Notes: generated by a model from the letters alone, not told the origin. DNA of 64,000 nt from Pomphorhynchus laevis (GCA_012934845.2 WNNJ02001418.1:62001-126000); one strand, 5' to 3'; numbered from the stretch's first letter, positions 1 to 12,367 are shown. Program-made: numbers and translations.

Positions 1-2566
1 ATAATCGCTACTTAAAATTGGATATTAATAAAATACCATAGGAAACCATTTTTTAGCATTTTTGAATCCGTCCACTATCCAATCTAAGCGAATTCATACA
101 CTGTAATATTTTCAAAATTCATTCAATTAGACAAGAAGGAAATTATAATCTTTGTGGACTAGTGGAACATATAAAAATTAAGATTTTATATATAAAACAC
201 AATTATTGTTAATAAGTAATTGAAGCTTTCCTATGGAAATGATAACGGCTTATTTCCTCAAGCAAATCACATAAAAATGGTATGACCTATTTTGAATACC
301 TTATTGAGCAAACACAGTGTACGTAAGACGACATCGTATTTACAGATATGATGAAAACCTTCTAATTTTAAGTGATAATGGAATATTCAATGATCAACGG
401 AAGATAGAAGGTAAAATGTGTGTATATAAAATGAACTCTCCATATAGTACTATTTTTAAATATTAAAAAAACATATTCGCTACCACATGAAATATAAGTT
501 AATTATTTTAATAGATTTTAGTTATTTGCTAAAATTTAGTTATAGCTCAACGCGAATAAATTTAATTATTCGATTGAATAATTAAATTTAATTGTTTGAT
601 AAAATTTAAACAAATTGTGACTTGCTATTTTGTTCGATAACAAGTTGCTATTTCTAATAGCAAAGCAATGCCTAGCGAAATATAAAAATGCATTATTAAT
701 TTATTGAACCATACCATTTCTTCTCTTAAGAAAATAAAATTCATGACATATTTTTTAAATCACGTTCGATACTACTTATATTTACCAGTTATTTTCCCTA
801 AATGTTCGTTCTTACTTTAATTATAAAAGCATCCCTTTATATTACCGTGTATCCGATCGGCAGTAATCTCGATATTATTTATGCTAATATTTAAAGTTTA
901 AATATAATTAAACACGATTTTGTCTAATTCAATTTTACCTGTTGCATCTTGAATGTTACTGTAGACTTTTTATTAAGAATAAAATTTAGAAAATCTCTAC
1001 TTTTTATGAAATCCGCAATAATTATTTCCTTTGATACATAAACCGTTATAAAAATGTTACAAATGCTACCGAAGAAATTTTGTCGATGGCATATCGCTAC
1101 AAATTTCATTCTATCGGTTTCTTTTTTTTAAAGTGCATTCATTTGAATTTATTTTATTCAAAACTGTTTAATTTTGCTTGTAAGTGTTTTATTAGTAGGA
1201 TATGATGCCGAATTTCAATCTGCAGCACAATAACGTCGTATTGTAAACTTCCTTATAATGTCTCGGTCATTAAGGGTTCATTTGAATAAATGTATCTGGT
1301 GATCGATGCAACTTGATACATAGTTGCGAACGTTTCTTTTTAACAAAGTGTTGAACACCGGATACATCAGTTACTTTTTCGAACAATAAAACTAATTTAA
1401 CTTCATTTGATTGTCTGAACTATGTGTTTAAGACAGCAAAGCTTTACACTAATTTATCAATGTCACACACACCACTATTTACCTACCCTCATGACGAAAA
1501 TACATAAAGCAAGGCACGACAAAAAATCTTTATAGTGTGAAAGGGATTTGTCATTTACAGCTAACGCTAAAATTATCTTGGGAATGTTATTTTAAGATAC
1601 AAAGTCTGAGAAATTATGATTGCAATCAAAATGTAGCAAGTGGTTAAAAGGCTACGCATATGATCAACTGTTATCTATGTAATTTCGTTTATTGTGAACA
1701 ATTTCGGATCTGGAATTAAGGGCTTTATTTTGTCTATACAAAAGTAATCCGTTCAGAAAATAATTCACGTTAATAAACTACGGAAATAGATATTGACTCA
1801 TTCTAAACTATCGTGTTAGGCACTTAATGCATGAAGTATATAATTACGGATTGGTGACTCTTATTTCCAATTCGTGGAAATAAGAACCGTTAGCGCTTAT
1901 TTTCATGAAGTAACCCGTTCAGAAAATAAGTTATATGACCTACAGAAATAGATATTGACTGGTACTAAACTATTTGATTTATAATTTTATTAGCATGTAT
2001 TTAATAAAGGATTTGTGTACATATTGCTAGAAATAACTTATTAATGACTCTCATAAGTGACTCTAATGATTCCATTGCTAAAAACGACTATTATTTCAAC
2101 TTTATGAAGATAATAGTCATTTCTAGATTTAATAAGAATCATGAAATGACTCTTATTGACTCCAAATTGACTCTTATTGACACTATTTTCACTTGTATTT
2201 TCAAATATTTTTAATCCTGTAAATCTTGATACTAACCTTGATTATATGAATAATAAATAGCTAAAAAGAAGTTTTGCATCATTTAAAGTATTTTACAATA
2301 CAGTCTAGTCTTAGTGATTACTATCCTCGAATGCTATCATCTACTATCGTATTCACTTTTCAAATATTACGGATTAAAAGGCCAATTCATTTAACTAATT
2401 AATCGTGTTTATTTTTCCAAATATTATATATACATATTTAAATTAATAATTAACAATCTTAAATTTATAAATTTTATCAACTGTGCTAAAGAAATTTCAG
2501 TTTGGCAATAGCAATATAGTGATTGACCTCACCAAAAAATATTAAATCGATCTAATTATTCATCAT
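1..2566. other. AT-rich spacer with small repeats, no gene seen
   Basis: No convincing coding region was found on either strand. Three local structures can be seen. At 557-590 two 15-bp arms form a perfect inverted repeat around a 4-nt spacer. At 1860-1884 there is a perfect 10-bp hairpin (CTTATTTCCA, 5-nt loop). At 1745-1820 and 1911-1976 a segment beginning GTAAYCCGTTCAGAAAATAA is directly repeated with a period of about 166 bp. The short word GACTCTTATTGA recurs around 2130-2180. These look like decayed repeats. Confidence 0.6.
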
Positions 2567-2651
2567 GTAAGTCGATTATTTGTATAAAAATTCATTTTGA
2601 AAAAATATTGTATATTGTGCTGACACCAACTTAAAAAAACCAATAACTTAG
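2567..2651 (+). other. Candidate 5' UTR intron of the kinase gene
   Basis: A perfect donor GTAAGT at 2567-2572 and an acceptor ending CTTAG at 2651 bracket 85 bp of AT-rich sequence. The kinase ATG follows the acceptor by only two bases. Such a small intron would match the 46-bp intron in the OSBP gene of this window. No transcript evidence is available, so this is inference from splice-site sequence only. Confidence 0.4.
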
Positions 2652-2653
2652 AT

Positions 2654-3802
2654 ATGTCACGAAATCTACTGTGTGAGTTAAAGTTGAATTCTCAATTATT
2701 TATAAAAGCACGATCTTGCACATTACCGTTTTGCCACAGAACTTTGGATCAAAGTATTCGTAGCAGCTCCTCGCGAAATATCACAGAAATAAGAGCCGCT
2801 GAACTAAATGAAGTCATGATTCGACCTGATAAAATCAAATGCTGTGCCATGTTCGTTCGTCGAGAAGTTGATATCAGACTAGCAAAAAGCATTTCGATAC
2901 TTAATTCAATTCAGAAAGCATTTCCCATAAAAAATGCAATCTTCGAGGTCAGACAGAGTTACATCAATGCTTATAAGGCGCTGCAAACATTACCTGACAC
3001 ACAGAAGCCGTTTAATTTAAACAAGACTTGGGACATTCTTGAGTTTATCGACAATGTCATCCCGTTTGTCCTTGATTCAACAGCAGATGCCGTAATTGAG
3101 CTTCCCGAATGCTTTATCGCAAGTGATTATACAGACGAGTTAAATTCAGAACTTGACTCTTTTTTTATTTTAAGAATAAGTATACGAACTATTTGTAATC
3201 AGCTTCGTTTACTGTGTTATTGCGATGTGGAAGGTTTGGACCCTCAATTAGTGGATAATTGTTTTGTATCGAACATTAATCTATTAGAATTTATTAGAAA
3301 AGCATGGTTGGACGCGTCAAATGTATGGCAACAAGATTACAGTGAAACGTGCCCTCACTATATCATCAATGATGATAGCTCAGGGAAACTGTTAATTCAT
3401 ATACCAAGTTATCTACATCACATACTATTTGAACTAATCAAAAATGCGATGCAAGCATTAAAAGAATGTTCGCTCAATTTAGACGAAGAGCCCGTGAAGA
3501 TAAATTTAAAATATAATCCTTCATACACATTCATCGAGATTATTAATAATGGTGGAAGCCTGAGTATTGATGATTTGGAAAATGTATTCAAGTATCGGTA
3601 TAGGGTATTCCGTTCAGAATGTAAACGATTAAGTGGACTTGGTTATGGACTACCATTGTCTAGATTGTATGCCAGATTTTTAAGCGGTGATATAATGCTA
3701 GAAAACACTGAAAACGGAAGGGGTGTCAAATCAGTTCTGTCACTGAGAAATCAATTTGAGGAAAAGCTAGAAAACTTTTCACATCTCAAAAAAATGCCAT
3801 AA
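2654..3802 (+). CDS. PDK: Pyruvate dehydrogenase kinase-like mitochondrial protein kinase
   Basis: Single-exon ORF of 382 residues. Members of the PDK/BCKDK family phosphorylate and switch off the E1 subunit of mitochondrial 2-oxoacid dehydrogenases. The first 40 residues are rich in Arg/Lys/Ser with one acidic residue, as in a mitochondrial presequence. An all-helical N-terminal domain follows; FVRREVDIRLA (about residues 68-78) aligns with FLRKELPVRLA of animal PDKs and FFILRISIR with FYTNRISFR. The C-terminal GHKL ATPase domain has the N box HILFELIKNAM with His256, Glu260 and Asn264, and the G2 box SGLGYGLPLSRLYARF at 327-342. Odd points: the G1 box DxGGG reads NNGG (Asn298 in place of Asp), the usual NQH reads NQL, the end of the ATPase domain (GTDA region) is GRGVKS, and the C-terminal DW tail is absent. 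Animal PDK genes usually have many introns, so this may be a retrocopy or come from an intron-poor lineage. The open frame argues for selection, but activity is uncertain. Confidence 0.8.
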   Translation: MSRNLLCELKLNSQLFIKARSCTLPFCHRTLDQSIRSSSSRNITEIRAAELNEVMIRPDKIKCCAMFVRREVDIRLAKSISILNSIQKAFPIKNAIFEVRQSYINAYKALQTLPDTQKPFNLNKTWDILEFIDNVIPFVLDSTADAVIELPECFIASDYTDELNSELDSFFILRISIRTICNQLRLLCYCDVEGLDPQLVDNCFVSNINLLEFIRKAWLDASNVWQQDYSETCPHYIINDDSSGKLLIHIPSYLHHILFELIKNAMQALKECSLNLDEEPVKINLKYNPSYTFIEIINNGGSLSIDDLENVFKYRYRVFRSECKRLSGLGYGLPLSRLYARFLSGDIMLENTENGRGVKSVLSLRNQFEEKLENFSHLKKMP

Positions 3803-5124
3803 ATAGAAGTGCTCGTCAATTACCTAAGATTTCCCACTTTAATTGAATTTTTACGGTGTAAGAGTCTTTGGTAAGATTTGCAATAGAGAATCACTAAGTT
3901 CATTAGATTTGTTTTATAATTAAGTAATTGATTATGCTTAAATATGTCTAATTTATAAAAAAACTTTTCGTTTATACATATTTATTTATTTAAATTCAAA
4001 AATGTTACTTTTAGGTGCAACTTTTCATGAGGTTTCATACACACAAAGGCAACGTTCGAAGACAAAACGAGAACACACAAAAATGACAACAAAATAAATA
4101 TATAATTTCTTTTAATAAATACAAAAAATAAAAATATTATTATAGATCGACAACAAAATGAACCAAAGGCTCTTACAATCGCATCACAAATACGAATGAA
4201 ATTAAATAGTTTGAAAGTCAATTAATTATATAATATTTTGAGCATCTTTAATGCCGGGTCAACGTCCAATCTACTCTTAAATTTTGAAATTATTTCTGCC
4301 GATACAGTAACTAAGTCGTGTATCTAAGTTGACTTATTCAGAAAGATAAGTTATTATTAGTATACAACAGCCGATTAGCGGTGGCTCGTTTAGCTGGATC
4401 TCAATGTAATACGATATTCATCATATTTTCTCACTAACTCTTAAGTACATACAATTACAAGCTTTAGAACGGGGTTAATACGAATAATATAAGCCAATGT
4501 ATTTATAATAAATAAAAAAAGATTATTTTTCTGCATTAGCATTTAATGTGAATTTATTGTCAATATTCATCGTTAACTATGTATCCGCTGATTTTTTTGA
4601 AATAATAGCACATTGAAAAGTCTCCTAAATGCTCATTTGTTCTACAACTTTTAATGACAATTGTATTTATCACTTTTCTGTAAATAAGGTCTCTGGAACC
4701 TAAATAAAACTAATTATTTTTCACTTAATACAACATTATCCACTTACGTTCACAACTATTTCGTATTTAATTATTATAAACCGACAACAAAATGAGCCAA
4801 ATGCTTTTACAGTTGCATCATACAAATAAAATTAAATAGTTTGAAAGTCAATTAATTATAATTGCATCTTTAATACCGGGTCAACGTCCAATCTGCTCAT
4901 AAATTTTTAAATTATTTCTATCGATACAGTTTCTTCGAAAAGACTATTCAACCTTTGAATAATACGTCTACGGAAATATCGCATACGGATTCGATTAAAT
5001 CTATTTATCTTCAACATCCAAGAATGGCCACGTAATAAAAAAAACTGATTCCTTAGTTATAAAAAATTCTTTAGGGGGTAATTGCAATCATTGATAATAG
5101 TCCGTACTAAACACAGATCAATCC
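3803..5124. repeat. Spacer holding duplicated CR1-like LINE 3' UTR pieces
   Basis: No gene is visible. Two segments, about 4140-4312 and 4780-4932, are near copies. Both contain a GACAACAAAATGARCCAAA word, then AGTTTGAAAGTCAATTAATTA, then a CCGGGTCAACGTCCAATCT word. The first word recurs at 32899-32940 at the 3' end of CR1-like LINE B, so these are 3' UTR remnants of that family on the minus strand. A second pair (4330-4410 and 5125-5192) shares the element's 3' tail, so several partial insertions or a local duplication are likely. Confidence 0.6.
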
Positions 5125-5206
5125 TTATGAGTTATTATTATACATTCAACAACATACGAGCATTAGCTCAAATAGCTGGCTCACAATAAGTTCGTAAATA
5201 AATTAA

Positions 5207-8008
5207 TTAGTTATTAAAATAAGAAAATGCAACACGAAACATTGCTTGATCCATTCGTAGTCTTCTTTTAAAAGTATTAAGTGAACTGTATCCAACGGTG
5301 TCTGCATCAAGGTTGTTCCAAAGCTCAACAATTCTTCTATCAAATTGCATCGCGCCCAATTTCTGTACCCTGTTTCTTCGAATAGTTAAAGAATGACCGC
5401 GAAGAACATTTGAACCACGTAGTTGAACCCTACTCCGAAGAGGGTGATGAGGACGTTGGAATAAATTCCAAACAAGGCACATATCCATGTACCGACGGGT
5501 CCATGTGACGGTCTCAAGTCCTAATGATCTCAGTCTGTCTTCATAAGGCAGCGACGCTAACGTTGGTGCTAGCTTTGTTGCCCTGCGAAGTACCCTCTCT
5601 GATTTCTTATGTTCATGCACAGTACGTGGGTATACAACCGGAGCTGCATATAAAAGTCTACTCAATACATGTGCTAAAATCAGAGGCCGAAGAGCAGTCG
5701 GATTAACGCGAACAAACGCGCGTCGAATCATACCTATCATTTTATTGGAATTGGCACAAGCTTGATCAGTGTGCTTTTTAGTTGATAAATTAGAGGTAAT
5801 CCATACTCCTAAATCTTTGTAACTATCGACACTTTCCACAATACAGCCCTTATATTTGTAACAAGCAGATGTTAGTTGCTTGCGAGCATTACTAATAATA
5901 CGCATGTGTTTGCATTTCGAAACATTTATCACAAGCTTGTTAGACGCCGCCCACAACTCCACATTATCTATGTCAGTTTGCAAATTATCAACATCCTCAC
6001 ATGAATGAATGGGCCGCCATATTTTTAAGTCATCTGCATACAAACATGATCGAGAGCGAATGCACCCAGGCAAATCGTTAACATAAATGCTGAATAAAAG
6101 CGGACCCAAAACTGAACCTTGAGGTACTCCAAGATGACATTATCGAGACACAGGCAATGTATAATCGACAAGTACTCGAACAACGATCACGAAGAAATTC
6201 TCTAATCCAATCAACCATTATGTTTGGGAGTCCAGTATTGACAAGTTTTTGAAGAAGTAGACCATGATCTACTCTATCAAAAGCTTTTGAAAAGTCGAAG
6301 AATATAATGTCTGTATCGGTATAGTGTGCCTTATTCGCTGTCCAATCAAGATGAGCATCTAGCAAATTTGAAACAGTTGAATAACCCTCCCGAAATCCGT
6401 GCTGATTAGGGACTAACATTTTTCCTACACGAAAAAAATCAACCATGTAGCGATGCACAAACCTCTCCAACACTACAGCAAATGCAGGTAATGCTCACCG
6501 GCCTATAATTCTCGACGGAAGAGCGATCTCCCTTCTTGAAGTAGGGAAGAACAATTGACTGCTTCCACACATTAGGAAGAGATCTTTCTAAGATTGACTG
6601 GCGAAAAATTGCACAGAGAGGAACGCAAATTGAGCCTGCTAATCTGCGCAGATAAACAGAAGGTAGTAAGTCACAACCTCTTGAATTATTTGCTTTTAGA
6701 CGGCGTAATTCGGAATAGACTTTAGCTGGCGTTATCAAATTGTCAAGGTTCAACTCAAGACACGTGTCAGAGTAAGTGTTCAGCACACTAGATTCCATAC
6801 AAAAAGTTTCATGTTCATTTGCGGGCTCTACTGAAGTGCAAACTCTTCAGTAGAGCCTAACTCTTCAGCGGAAATGTCATAGAAGTAGTGACCAATCGAA
6901 GAATCAACAGCTCCCCTACTTGATAGGTACTAAAAAAGGACCTTTAAATCGTATTTACACTGGTTAGCTAATGCATTCTCAAATGCACACCGCTTCTTTC
7001 TCTTCAATGAATTGAATAAATTTCTTGCCTGTTTAAAAACATCATAACTACACTCCCCAACTTTGTAGCGATTGAAGATCAAATTACGAGTCCTCAATGT
7101 TGAACGTAACTCAGAATCGAACCAGGGAGAATCTTTTCGACGTGTCCTGCTTCCAAGTGGAGAGAATAAAATAATCAGCGACTCAAGGTTCTCTGAAAGT
7201 AATTCCACGCGCCGTGTACTCCAACATCAGCGGGATCTGGCCAGGAAGCTGTTGAAAGTATTGATTGAATTGAATCTGTGTTGGTTTTAAAAGCATTAAC
7301 CACTTGATTTTCACGCGGACCTCGAGTTTCTTCTTGAAACCTTAACCTAACGATTACTACGCAATGATCAGACATACCGATCGGGGCATCATAACGGATA
7401 GCGTTAATAATCTCACTGTTCGAAGATAAACATACATCTAATAGAGATCTACTGTCACTAGCAAAACGAGTGCAATTTTGGACATGCTGAGTTAAACCAC
7501 AATAGATGATACACTCCAGAATATTATAGGAAGCATGGTCACAAGTAGGAAAAGCCGTATACGAATTCCAATCAACCGAAGGCATATTCAAGTCACCAAG
7601 TATTAAAACATTGGAGGTACCTTTAGAATAAAGTTCTACTTCCCCAATCAGTTTATCTGTGGCGGCCAAGGGTGAACGATATACTACCCCCAAAACAAAC
7701 GGAGCAGTATGCATGAATTTTACCTGACACCACAAACTTTCGACTTTATCAGAAGTGCTAAGAATAGTTACTTTCACATCGTTGCTCACATCAAGAATAA
7801 CACCTCCACCTCTTCCACTTTCACGATCACTGCGGAAAACCAAATAACCAGGGATGGAGACTTCATTATCAACAATATTACCATATAGCCATGATTCTGT
7901 GATATCAAGTAATTTAGGACGAATTAATTGAACTCTATATCTCAGTTCATCTATCTTCGATATAAGACTGCGAACATTACAATGGAGTATTTCACAATGG
8001 CCCAACAT
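5207..8008 (-). pseudogene. CR1-like LINE copy A ORF2 (AP endonuclease and reverse transcriptase)
   Basis: Segment 8008-7175 holds an exonuclease-endonuclease-phosphatase domain with TESWLYG, GRGGGVI, LGDLNMPSVDW and MSDHC. Segments 7208-6930, 6798-6439, 6473-6078 and 6109-5207 carry the linker, RT fingers (ENYRPVSIT), palm (FFDFSKAFDRVDH), the YADD box at 6029-6040 and the thumb (YKDLGVWIT). The segments lie in different frames, so at least four frameshifts have accumulated. The family function is nicking of target DNA and target-primed reverse transcription in the nucleus. Confidence 0.85.
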
Positions 8009-8068
8009 ACCTCTGGGAGTATTCTTATCACCCCTTACACATCCTAATAACCCGGACGCTAAGCCACT

Positions 8069-9659
8069 TTAGACTCTGATAGGCAGAGTAGACGAGCCCG
8101 TTTCGATTACAGAATGCACGCCAGGTGACATGACTAGTGGGCTCCAACTCAGCCGGGTGCGTCGCTTCACAATCTGAAAATTTTTCACATAGAGATTTGT
8201 TTCTCCTTTAGCAACACGAGATGCTAGTTCCTCTTTAGCCTTCGATATTTTTTCGTTCTGATACATCAAGATCTTTCAGCAGTCGAATATTAGACCCTTT
8301 GAGACGTAACGAGTTTCGCAACATTAAGGTAGCATGAAGTTGGTTATGGAAGACAGCTTTGAGTAGTCGGGGTTTATTATTTAAAGCATTACGCTTACCT
8401 AGGCGGAAAAGAGCGACAAGTTTAACTTTTTGGACTGTCTCAATGTCACAGGAGCCAAGTACATGTGCCAGAATAAACCTCAAACTCTGAATGTCGTCAT
8501 TCAGTCGTGCATGCGCATTCTCAAAGATAGACTCGTGCACATTAGCCAGAATAACTAAGCATACTCTATTATATATACGCTTATTTGAGATCACCCTATC
8601 AAGACCATCACAGGACACAGCAGATTGTGTATCTGTACATGCACGTAAGCTGGGTATTTGAGTATCCGTTTTAACAATATTCCGCAAGCTAGATAAGTCT
8701 GTCTGGGTATGTGAATCATGAGACTCTAAAGAACTTGATGGTGACATCAAGGTGACGTGTGCGTTGCCCGTGGAAACGCACTGACCATCTTTGTTTGAGA
8801 TAGTACGAAATGTCGCATTGTGAGCATTCGACATCTTCGGTGTATCACTTTGTGAAATCGCTTCATCAGACAGAATATATTTCGAGACTTCGTCATACAG
8901 TCTTGACACTGAATTTGGAGTTGAATAGGAAGAACGCAAATATCCCCACTTCCAAATACGGGATGTTACAGGTCCATCGCTGCCGACATGAGCGCTAGTT
9001 GTTCGAGTTCGGTTGTCAATATGTAAAGCAATATCGGGAGAAGGACGATCAACGACGACGCAGGTAGTCCTATTGTTCGTGGTCTGTGAGACTTTAGGGA
9101 CTGTATTTTCAGCAATTTGTTGCAATTTGCGATCGTTTATATTCTCATCAAGGGAAATAACGCAGGCAGTCGTATTATCCCCAACCTGCGCATCCACAGG
9201 AACTATATTTTTAAGAGGATGTTGAGCTTTGAAAGAGGATATTTTATCGTCTATGAGAACGGATCGACTGAGAGATTGGTTATGTGCTTCTTCAAATTCG
9301 ACCAAACGTCTTCTCAATACATTAAGCTCCTTCACAGCACAAAAGCCACATAAATAAGCATCATCGGAATTCTTTTTTAACTTGCTCATACAAATAGTGG
9401 TCAAGGTGTCACACAAATCATTCGAACACTGGACTTGGACAGATGTACACTCATCAATTATGCTTGCGTTTAGAGATACGGTGTTTACATTGAACTTCTT
9501 AGCTTTAAGCTTCGATGTTTTTCGTGTCATTATGTGTTTTGTTCTGCTGGCAAGCTGTTTTGTAAACAATCCAAATTGTAATCCAATTTGTGAATATTTT
9601 GAAAAAACTTTTGAAGGATAAATTGTTATGCCTGGTAAAAGTAAACTTCTTCGAACCAA
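8069..9659 (-). pseudogene. CR1-like LINE copy A ORF1 (PHD-like zinc finger protein)
   Basis: The main frame 9659-8235 gives 474 residues. An overlapping second frame, 8269-8069, carries the conserved end (GETNLYVKNFQIVKRR), so one frameshift lies near 8250. The N-terminal third has a Cys-rich motif (VQVQCSNDLC ... YLCGFCAVKELN) like the PHD-type finger at the start of ORF1 in this family. The C-terminal third (LVILANVHES, FRLGKRN, RPRLLKAVF-like, LKGSNIRLLKDLD) aligns with ORF1 of copies B and C. ORF1 proteins of LINEs bind the element RNA. The middle is low-complexity Ser/Thr-rich sequence. Confidence 0.75.
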
Positions 9660-9715
9660 AGTTGTATATTTGAGCTTGTGTATATTAAAATTGTGTGTTT
9701 AAGCTTTTAAGTATT

Positions 9716-10990
9716 TAACAATCAAGACATTTTTTAGCTAGTTCATAATAAATAATGGGTACAACCAGTGTGTTCAACTGATTTTCATACAAAAGATAAC
9801 TAACAAAGGGAGCCAACTTAGTTACATTTTTATACACACATTTAAAACTATTAGGCTCACCAAGATTATTTGGGCACATGGCAGAAGAAACGTATAACAT
9901 CGAACTCTTAATTAACCCGTCAGATAGTAGTTTAAAACTACTTGAATCATACTTACAAATTAACGACAGAGTACTCTTACTATGCGACATACTTTAGAAC
10001 ACATGTACTCATTATGTTTTCTAGTTGATAAATAGACGCTTATCCACCATACTTCAAGATTTTTATGGGCTGATGCGATCTCTTTTGGTGAATTTTTATG
10101 ATATCATATGCAGTCGTATTGTCTTCTGTGAGCTATAGTCATCGATTCACACTTTAGCGGGTTTATCTTTAAGTCATTGTAAATATACCATCTTGCAATA
10201 CCGTTGATATCAGATTGCAGCGCTTGTACATCACTATATTGTTAATCGGCTTCCAAATTTTTTAATCATCAGCATAGAACAACGACCTTAATGTAAGACA
10301 GGGAATTTGATAATTTATATAAATGCTAAAAGGACAGGGCCGATAATAGTACCTTGTGGGACACCAAATAGTTGAGCATGCTTTTTTAGAAAACGAATAA
10401 CATATCCTAACTAAAAAATGCGACTCTTTAAAACAGTTCTATCAAACGAACAATGCGATGATCAAGGCTTATCATTTTAAGCTTTGACCTTAACAACTGA
10501 TGATTAACAGAATTGATCGTTTTCTAAAAATCAAAAAGTACTACGCCGATAGGAACGTTCTTATCGATACAATCAATCCATGACTCCCTTGCGAAAATCA
10601 AATTAGCTGTTGTAAAGCCACCATGACGAAACCGTCCTGAGCCGGAATTAAGAATCATATGTGTTTTAATATGTAAGATTATCCTCTTATATAACAGTTG
10701 TTCTAACACTCGACAGCATACACAAGTAAGATTTATGGGGATGTGGTTGGTAACTAGAGATTTATCACCATTTTTAAATACTGAACAAACAACCGAGTTG
10801 ATCCAGTCAATGGGAAGTTTTCCGAAACCGACTGAAGCAGAAAAATGTTGTATAGAGGTACATATCGAACATCTGCAAGATTATGGAAAAGCACCAACGG
10901 TAAATCGTCTGGACTCGCATTTGTTTTTTAATCTACAAAGTTCCTTAAAAGCATCTTTGCATCAAAATAAGTCTTTTGTGCTAAAAACAC
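9716..10990 (-). mobile_element. Decayed CR1-like LINE fragment (RT to C-terminus)
   Basis: The minus-strand translation gives RT pieces in the right order with many breaks: FKNGDKSLVTN near 10760, CCRVLEQLLYKRI near 10700, GRFRHGGFTTANLIFARESW near 10600, VGVPQGTIIGPVL-like near 10350, a FYADD box near 10275, and the C-terminal YKNVTKLAPFVSYLLYENQL at 9855-9796. It differs enough from copies A-C to be an older subfamily. The plus-strand reading at 10735-10995 is only its shadow. Confidence 0.65.
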
Positions 10991-11044
10991 ACTAATTCGA
11001 ATAATCATATGCTTATGATTCCCTAAAATCATACACTAGAACTG

Positions 11045-12367
11045 TTGAGAAACATAATTGCTCAGCAAATTCATTCGCAATTTGAGAGCTGTCCGGTAGA
11101 AACACACTTAAAAAAAATTGTAAACAAATTTACCATCGGTGCTTCAAACAACTTACAAAATCAAGCTAATATGGAACGGAACTCAGGTATTTCCAATGTA
11201 ACATCGAATTTTCAAGCCAAAGAAAACAAGGTTAGTCCTATTTCGTCTAATTTTTTAATCTCAAGCACGGATGGAGAACTCCCTCCTGTGCCTAAAGTGG
11301 TGAATCTGGTAATAATCAGACTTCTTCAACCATTTGAAAGGAAGAATCTTTTCAATATTTTTCTGAGAGAGTTTACAAGCTCTTATAAGAAGAGAATTCT
11401 ATTTAATTCGATAAAATATTTAGATTCCGAAATCCGGGTTTCTTTCAGCTCTCCAGATCTGGCAGCATCGTACCTAGAATTTTTCGAAACACACCTAAAA
11501 GAATTTGGGTCAACTACTTACAGGCCTATTCAGGCGGCTGTGAAAATTAATAATTTTCCGCCCTTCGCAACGGAGGAAGATATCATTGCTCTCACATCTG
11601 AGTTTAAAATTCATAATATTCGCCCAATCCTGGGCAAGAAAGGCCAGGCTATACCAATAGCATTCTGTTCTACCGCAGTCGATCAGGCGGAATGTCTGGC
11701 TAAAAGCAAATGTAACCCCTTTCTGGGGTACAATCTTTCTTTCAATATCGTAGATGCTGATGACTTAACATACCCCCATTGCAATGGGTGCCACCTCTGG
11801 GGGCACTGGTCCTCGAACTGTACTAGGCCCCATACGTGTGGGGTTTGCAGCTCTTCCGAAGTCCATGAGGGGAAATGTTCTCTCCCCCCTCTGTGTTCCA
11901 ATTGTGGTGGTCAGCACCCGGCCTGGTCTAGAAGATGTCCTATCTTCAAAGAATACAAATTAAGGCATTGTGGGGCACCGGTCAAACCGGCCCACTTTGC
12001 CGCTGCCAGCTTATCCAATTCAAACGGTTATGGTATGTCGGACACCGACATTTTCAAAATTGTTGACGCAAGACTACAGATATATAAAGACGAGATTCGA
12101 GCCTTAACGAACCATCTGATAGCGAAATTCGAGGAGTCCCGTTCTCCTCCATCGACGATTCTTACCTCTTCAAAGAGAGCCCCCCGTTCTAAGAAGAGAT
12201 CATCTTCTAAACAAAAGTTGGCTTCCTTGAAGTTGGCAAAGAAAGATGATATATGCTGGGAGTTGTTGGCCTCAAAGGGAGATGAAGATAATGCCGGTGG
12301 GCAAGTGTCTTCTCCTGGTAGGGCTGGGAGTGAGAAGGGCAACTTTCTCTCTCCTAGTTTCTGCTAG
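11045..12367 (+). CDS. LINE J1 ORF1, gag-like nucleic-acid-binding protein with three zinc knuckles
   Basis: Open frame of 440 codons. The true start may be Met43 at 11171, because that Met (MERNSG) lines up with the ORF1 Met of sibling J2 (MENVVG). A conserved domain NLVIIRLLQPFERKNLF follows, then an RRM-like stretch (VKINNFPPFATEEDI), then three CCHC knuckles: CNGCHLWGHWSSNC at 11779-11820, CGVCSSSEVHEGKC at 11839-11880 and CSNCGGQHPAWSRRC at 11898-11940. This layout is typical of ORF1 in the Jockey/I group, where the protein coats the element RNA. The C-terminus is Ser/Lys-rich (APRSKKRSSSKQK) and probably disordered. A stop is reached 34 bp before ORF2. Confidence 0.8.
   Translation: MRNIIAQQIHSQFESCPVETHLKKIVNKFTIGASNNLQNQANMERNSGISNVTSNFQAKENKVSPISSNFLISSTDGELPPVPKVVNLVIIRLLQPFERKNLFNIFLREFTSSYKKRILFNSIKYLDSEIRVSFSSPDLAASYLEFFETHLKEFGSTTYRPIQAAVKINNFPPFATEEDIIALTSEFKIHNIRPILGKKGQAIPIAFCSTAVDQAECLAKSKCNPFLGYNLSFNIVDADDLTYPHCNGCHLWGHWSSNCTRPHTCGVCSSSEVHEGKCSLPPLCSNCGGQHPAWSRRCPIFKEYKLRHCGAPVKPAHFAAASLSNSNGYGMSDTDIFKIVDARLQIYKDEIRALTNHLIAKFEESRSPPSTILTSSKRAPRSKKRSSSKQKLASLKLAKKDDICWELLASKGDEDNAGGQVSSPGRAGSEKGNFLSPSFC

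Larger units (their letters stand above)
5125..9715 (-). mobile_element. CR1-like LINE (copy A), decayed, full-length layout
   Basis: An APE-type non-LTR retrotransposon on the minus strand with two coding regions: ORF1 at 9659-8069 and ORF2 (endonuclease plus reverse transcriptase) at 8008-5207. The 3' end contains AGCCAGCTATTTGAGC and an ATAATAATA tail, matched on the plus strand at the end of copy C (42240-42300). It is the oldest-looking of the three long copies (A, B, C); its ORF2 is spread over at least five frame segments. The clade name CR1-like rests on the zinc-finger ORF1 and the RT motifs, not on a tree. Confidence 0.8.

Noticed and set aside
3982-4221. 79-residue minus-strand reading with hydrophobic segments
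   Set aside because: It lies in a duplicated LINE 3' UTR-like segment and is not conserved between the two copies.
10735-10995. Plus-strand 86-residue reading
   Set aside because: It is antisense to the RT finger region of a minus-strand CR1-like LINE.
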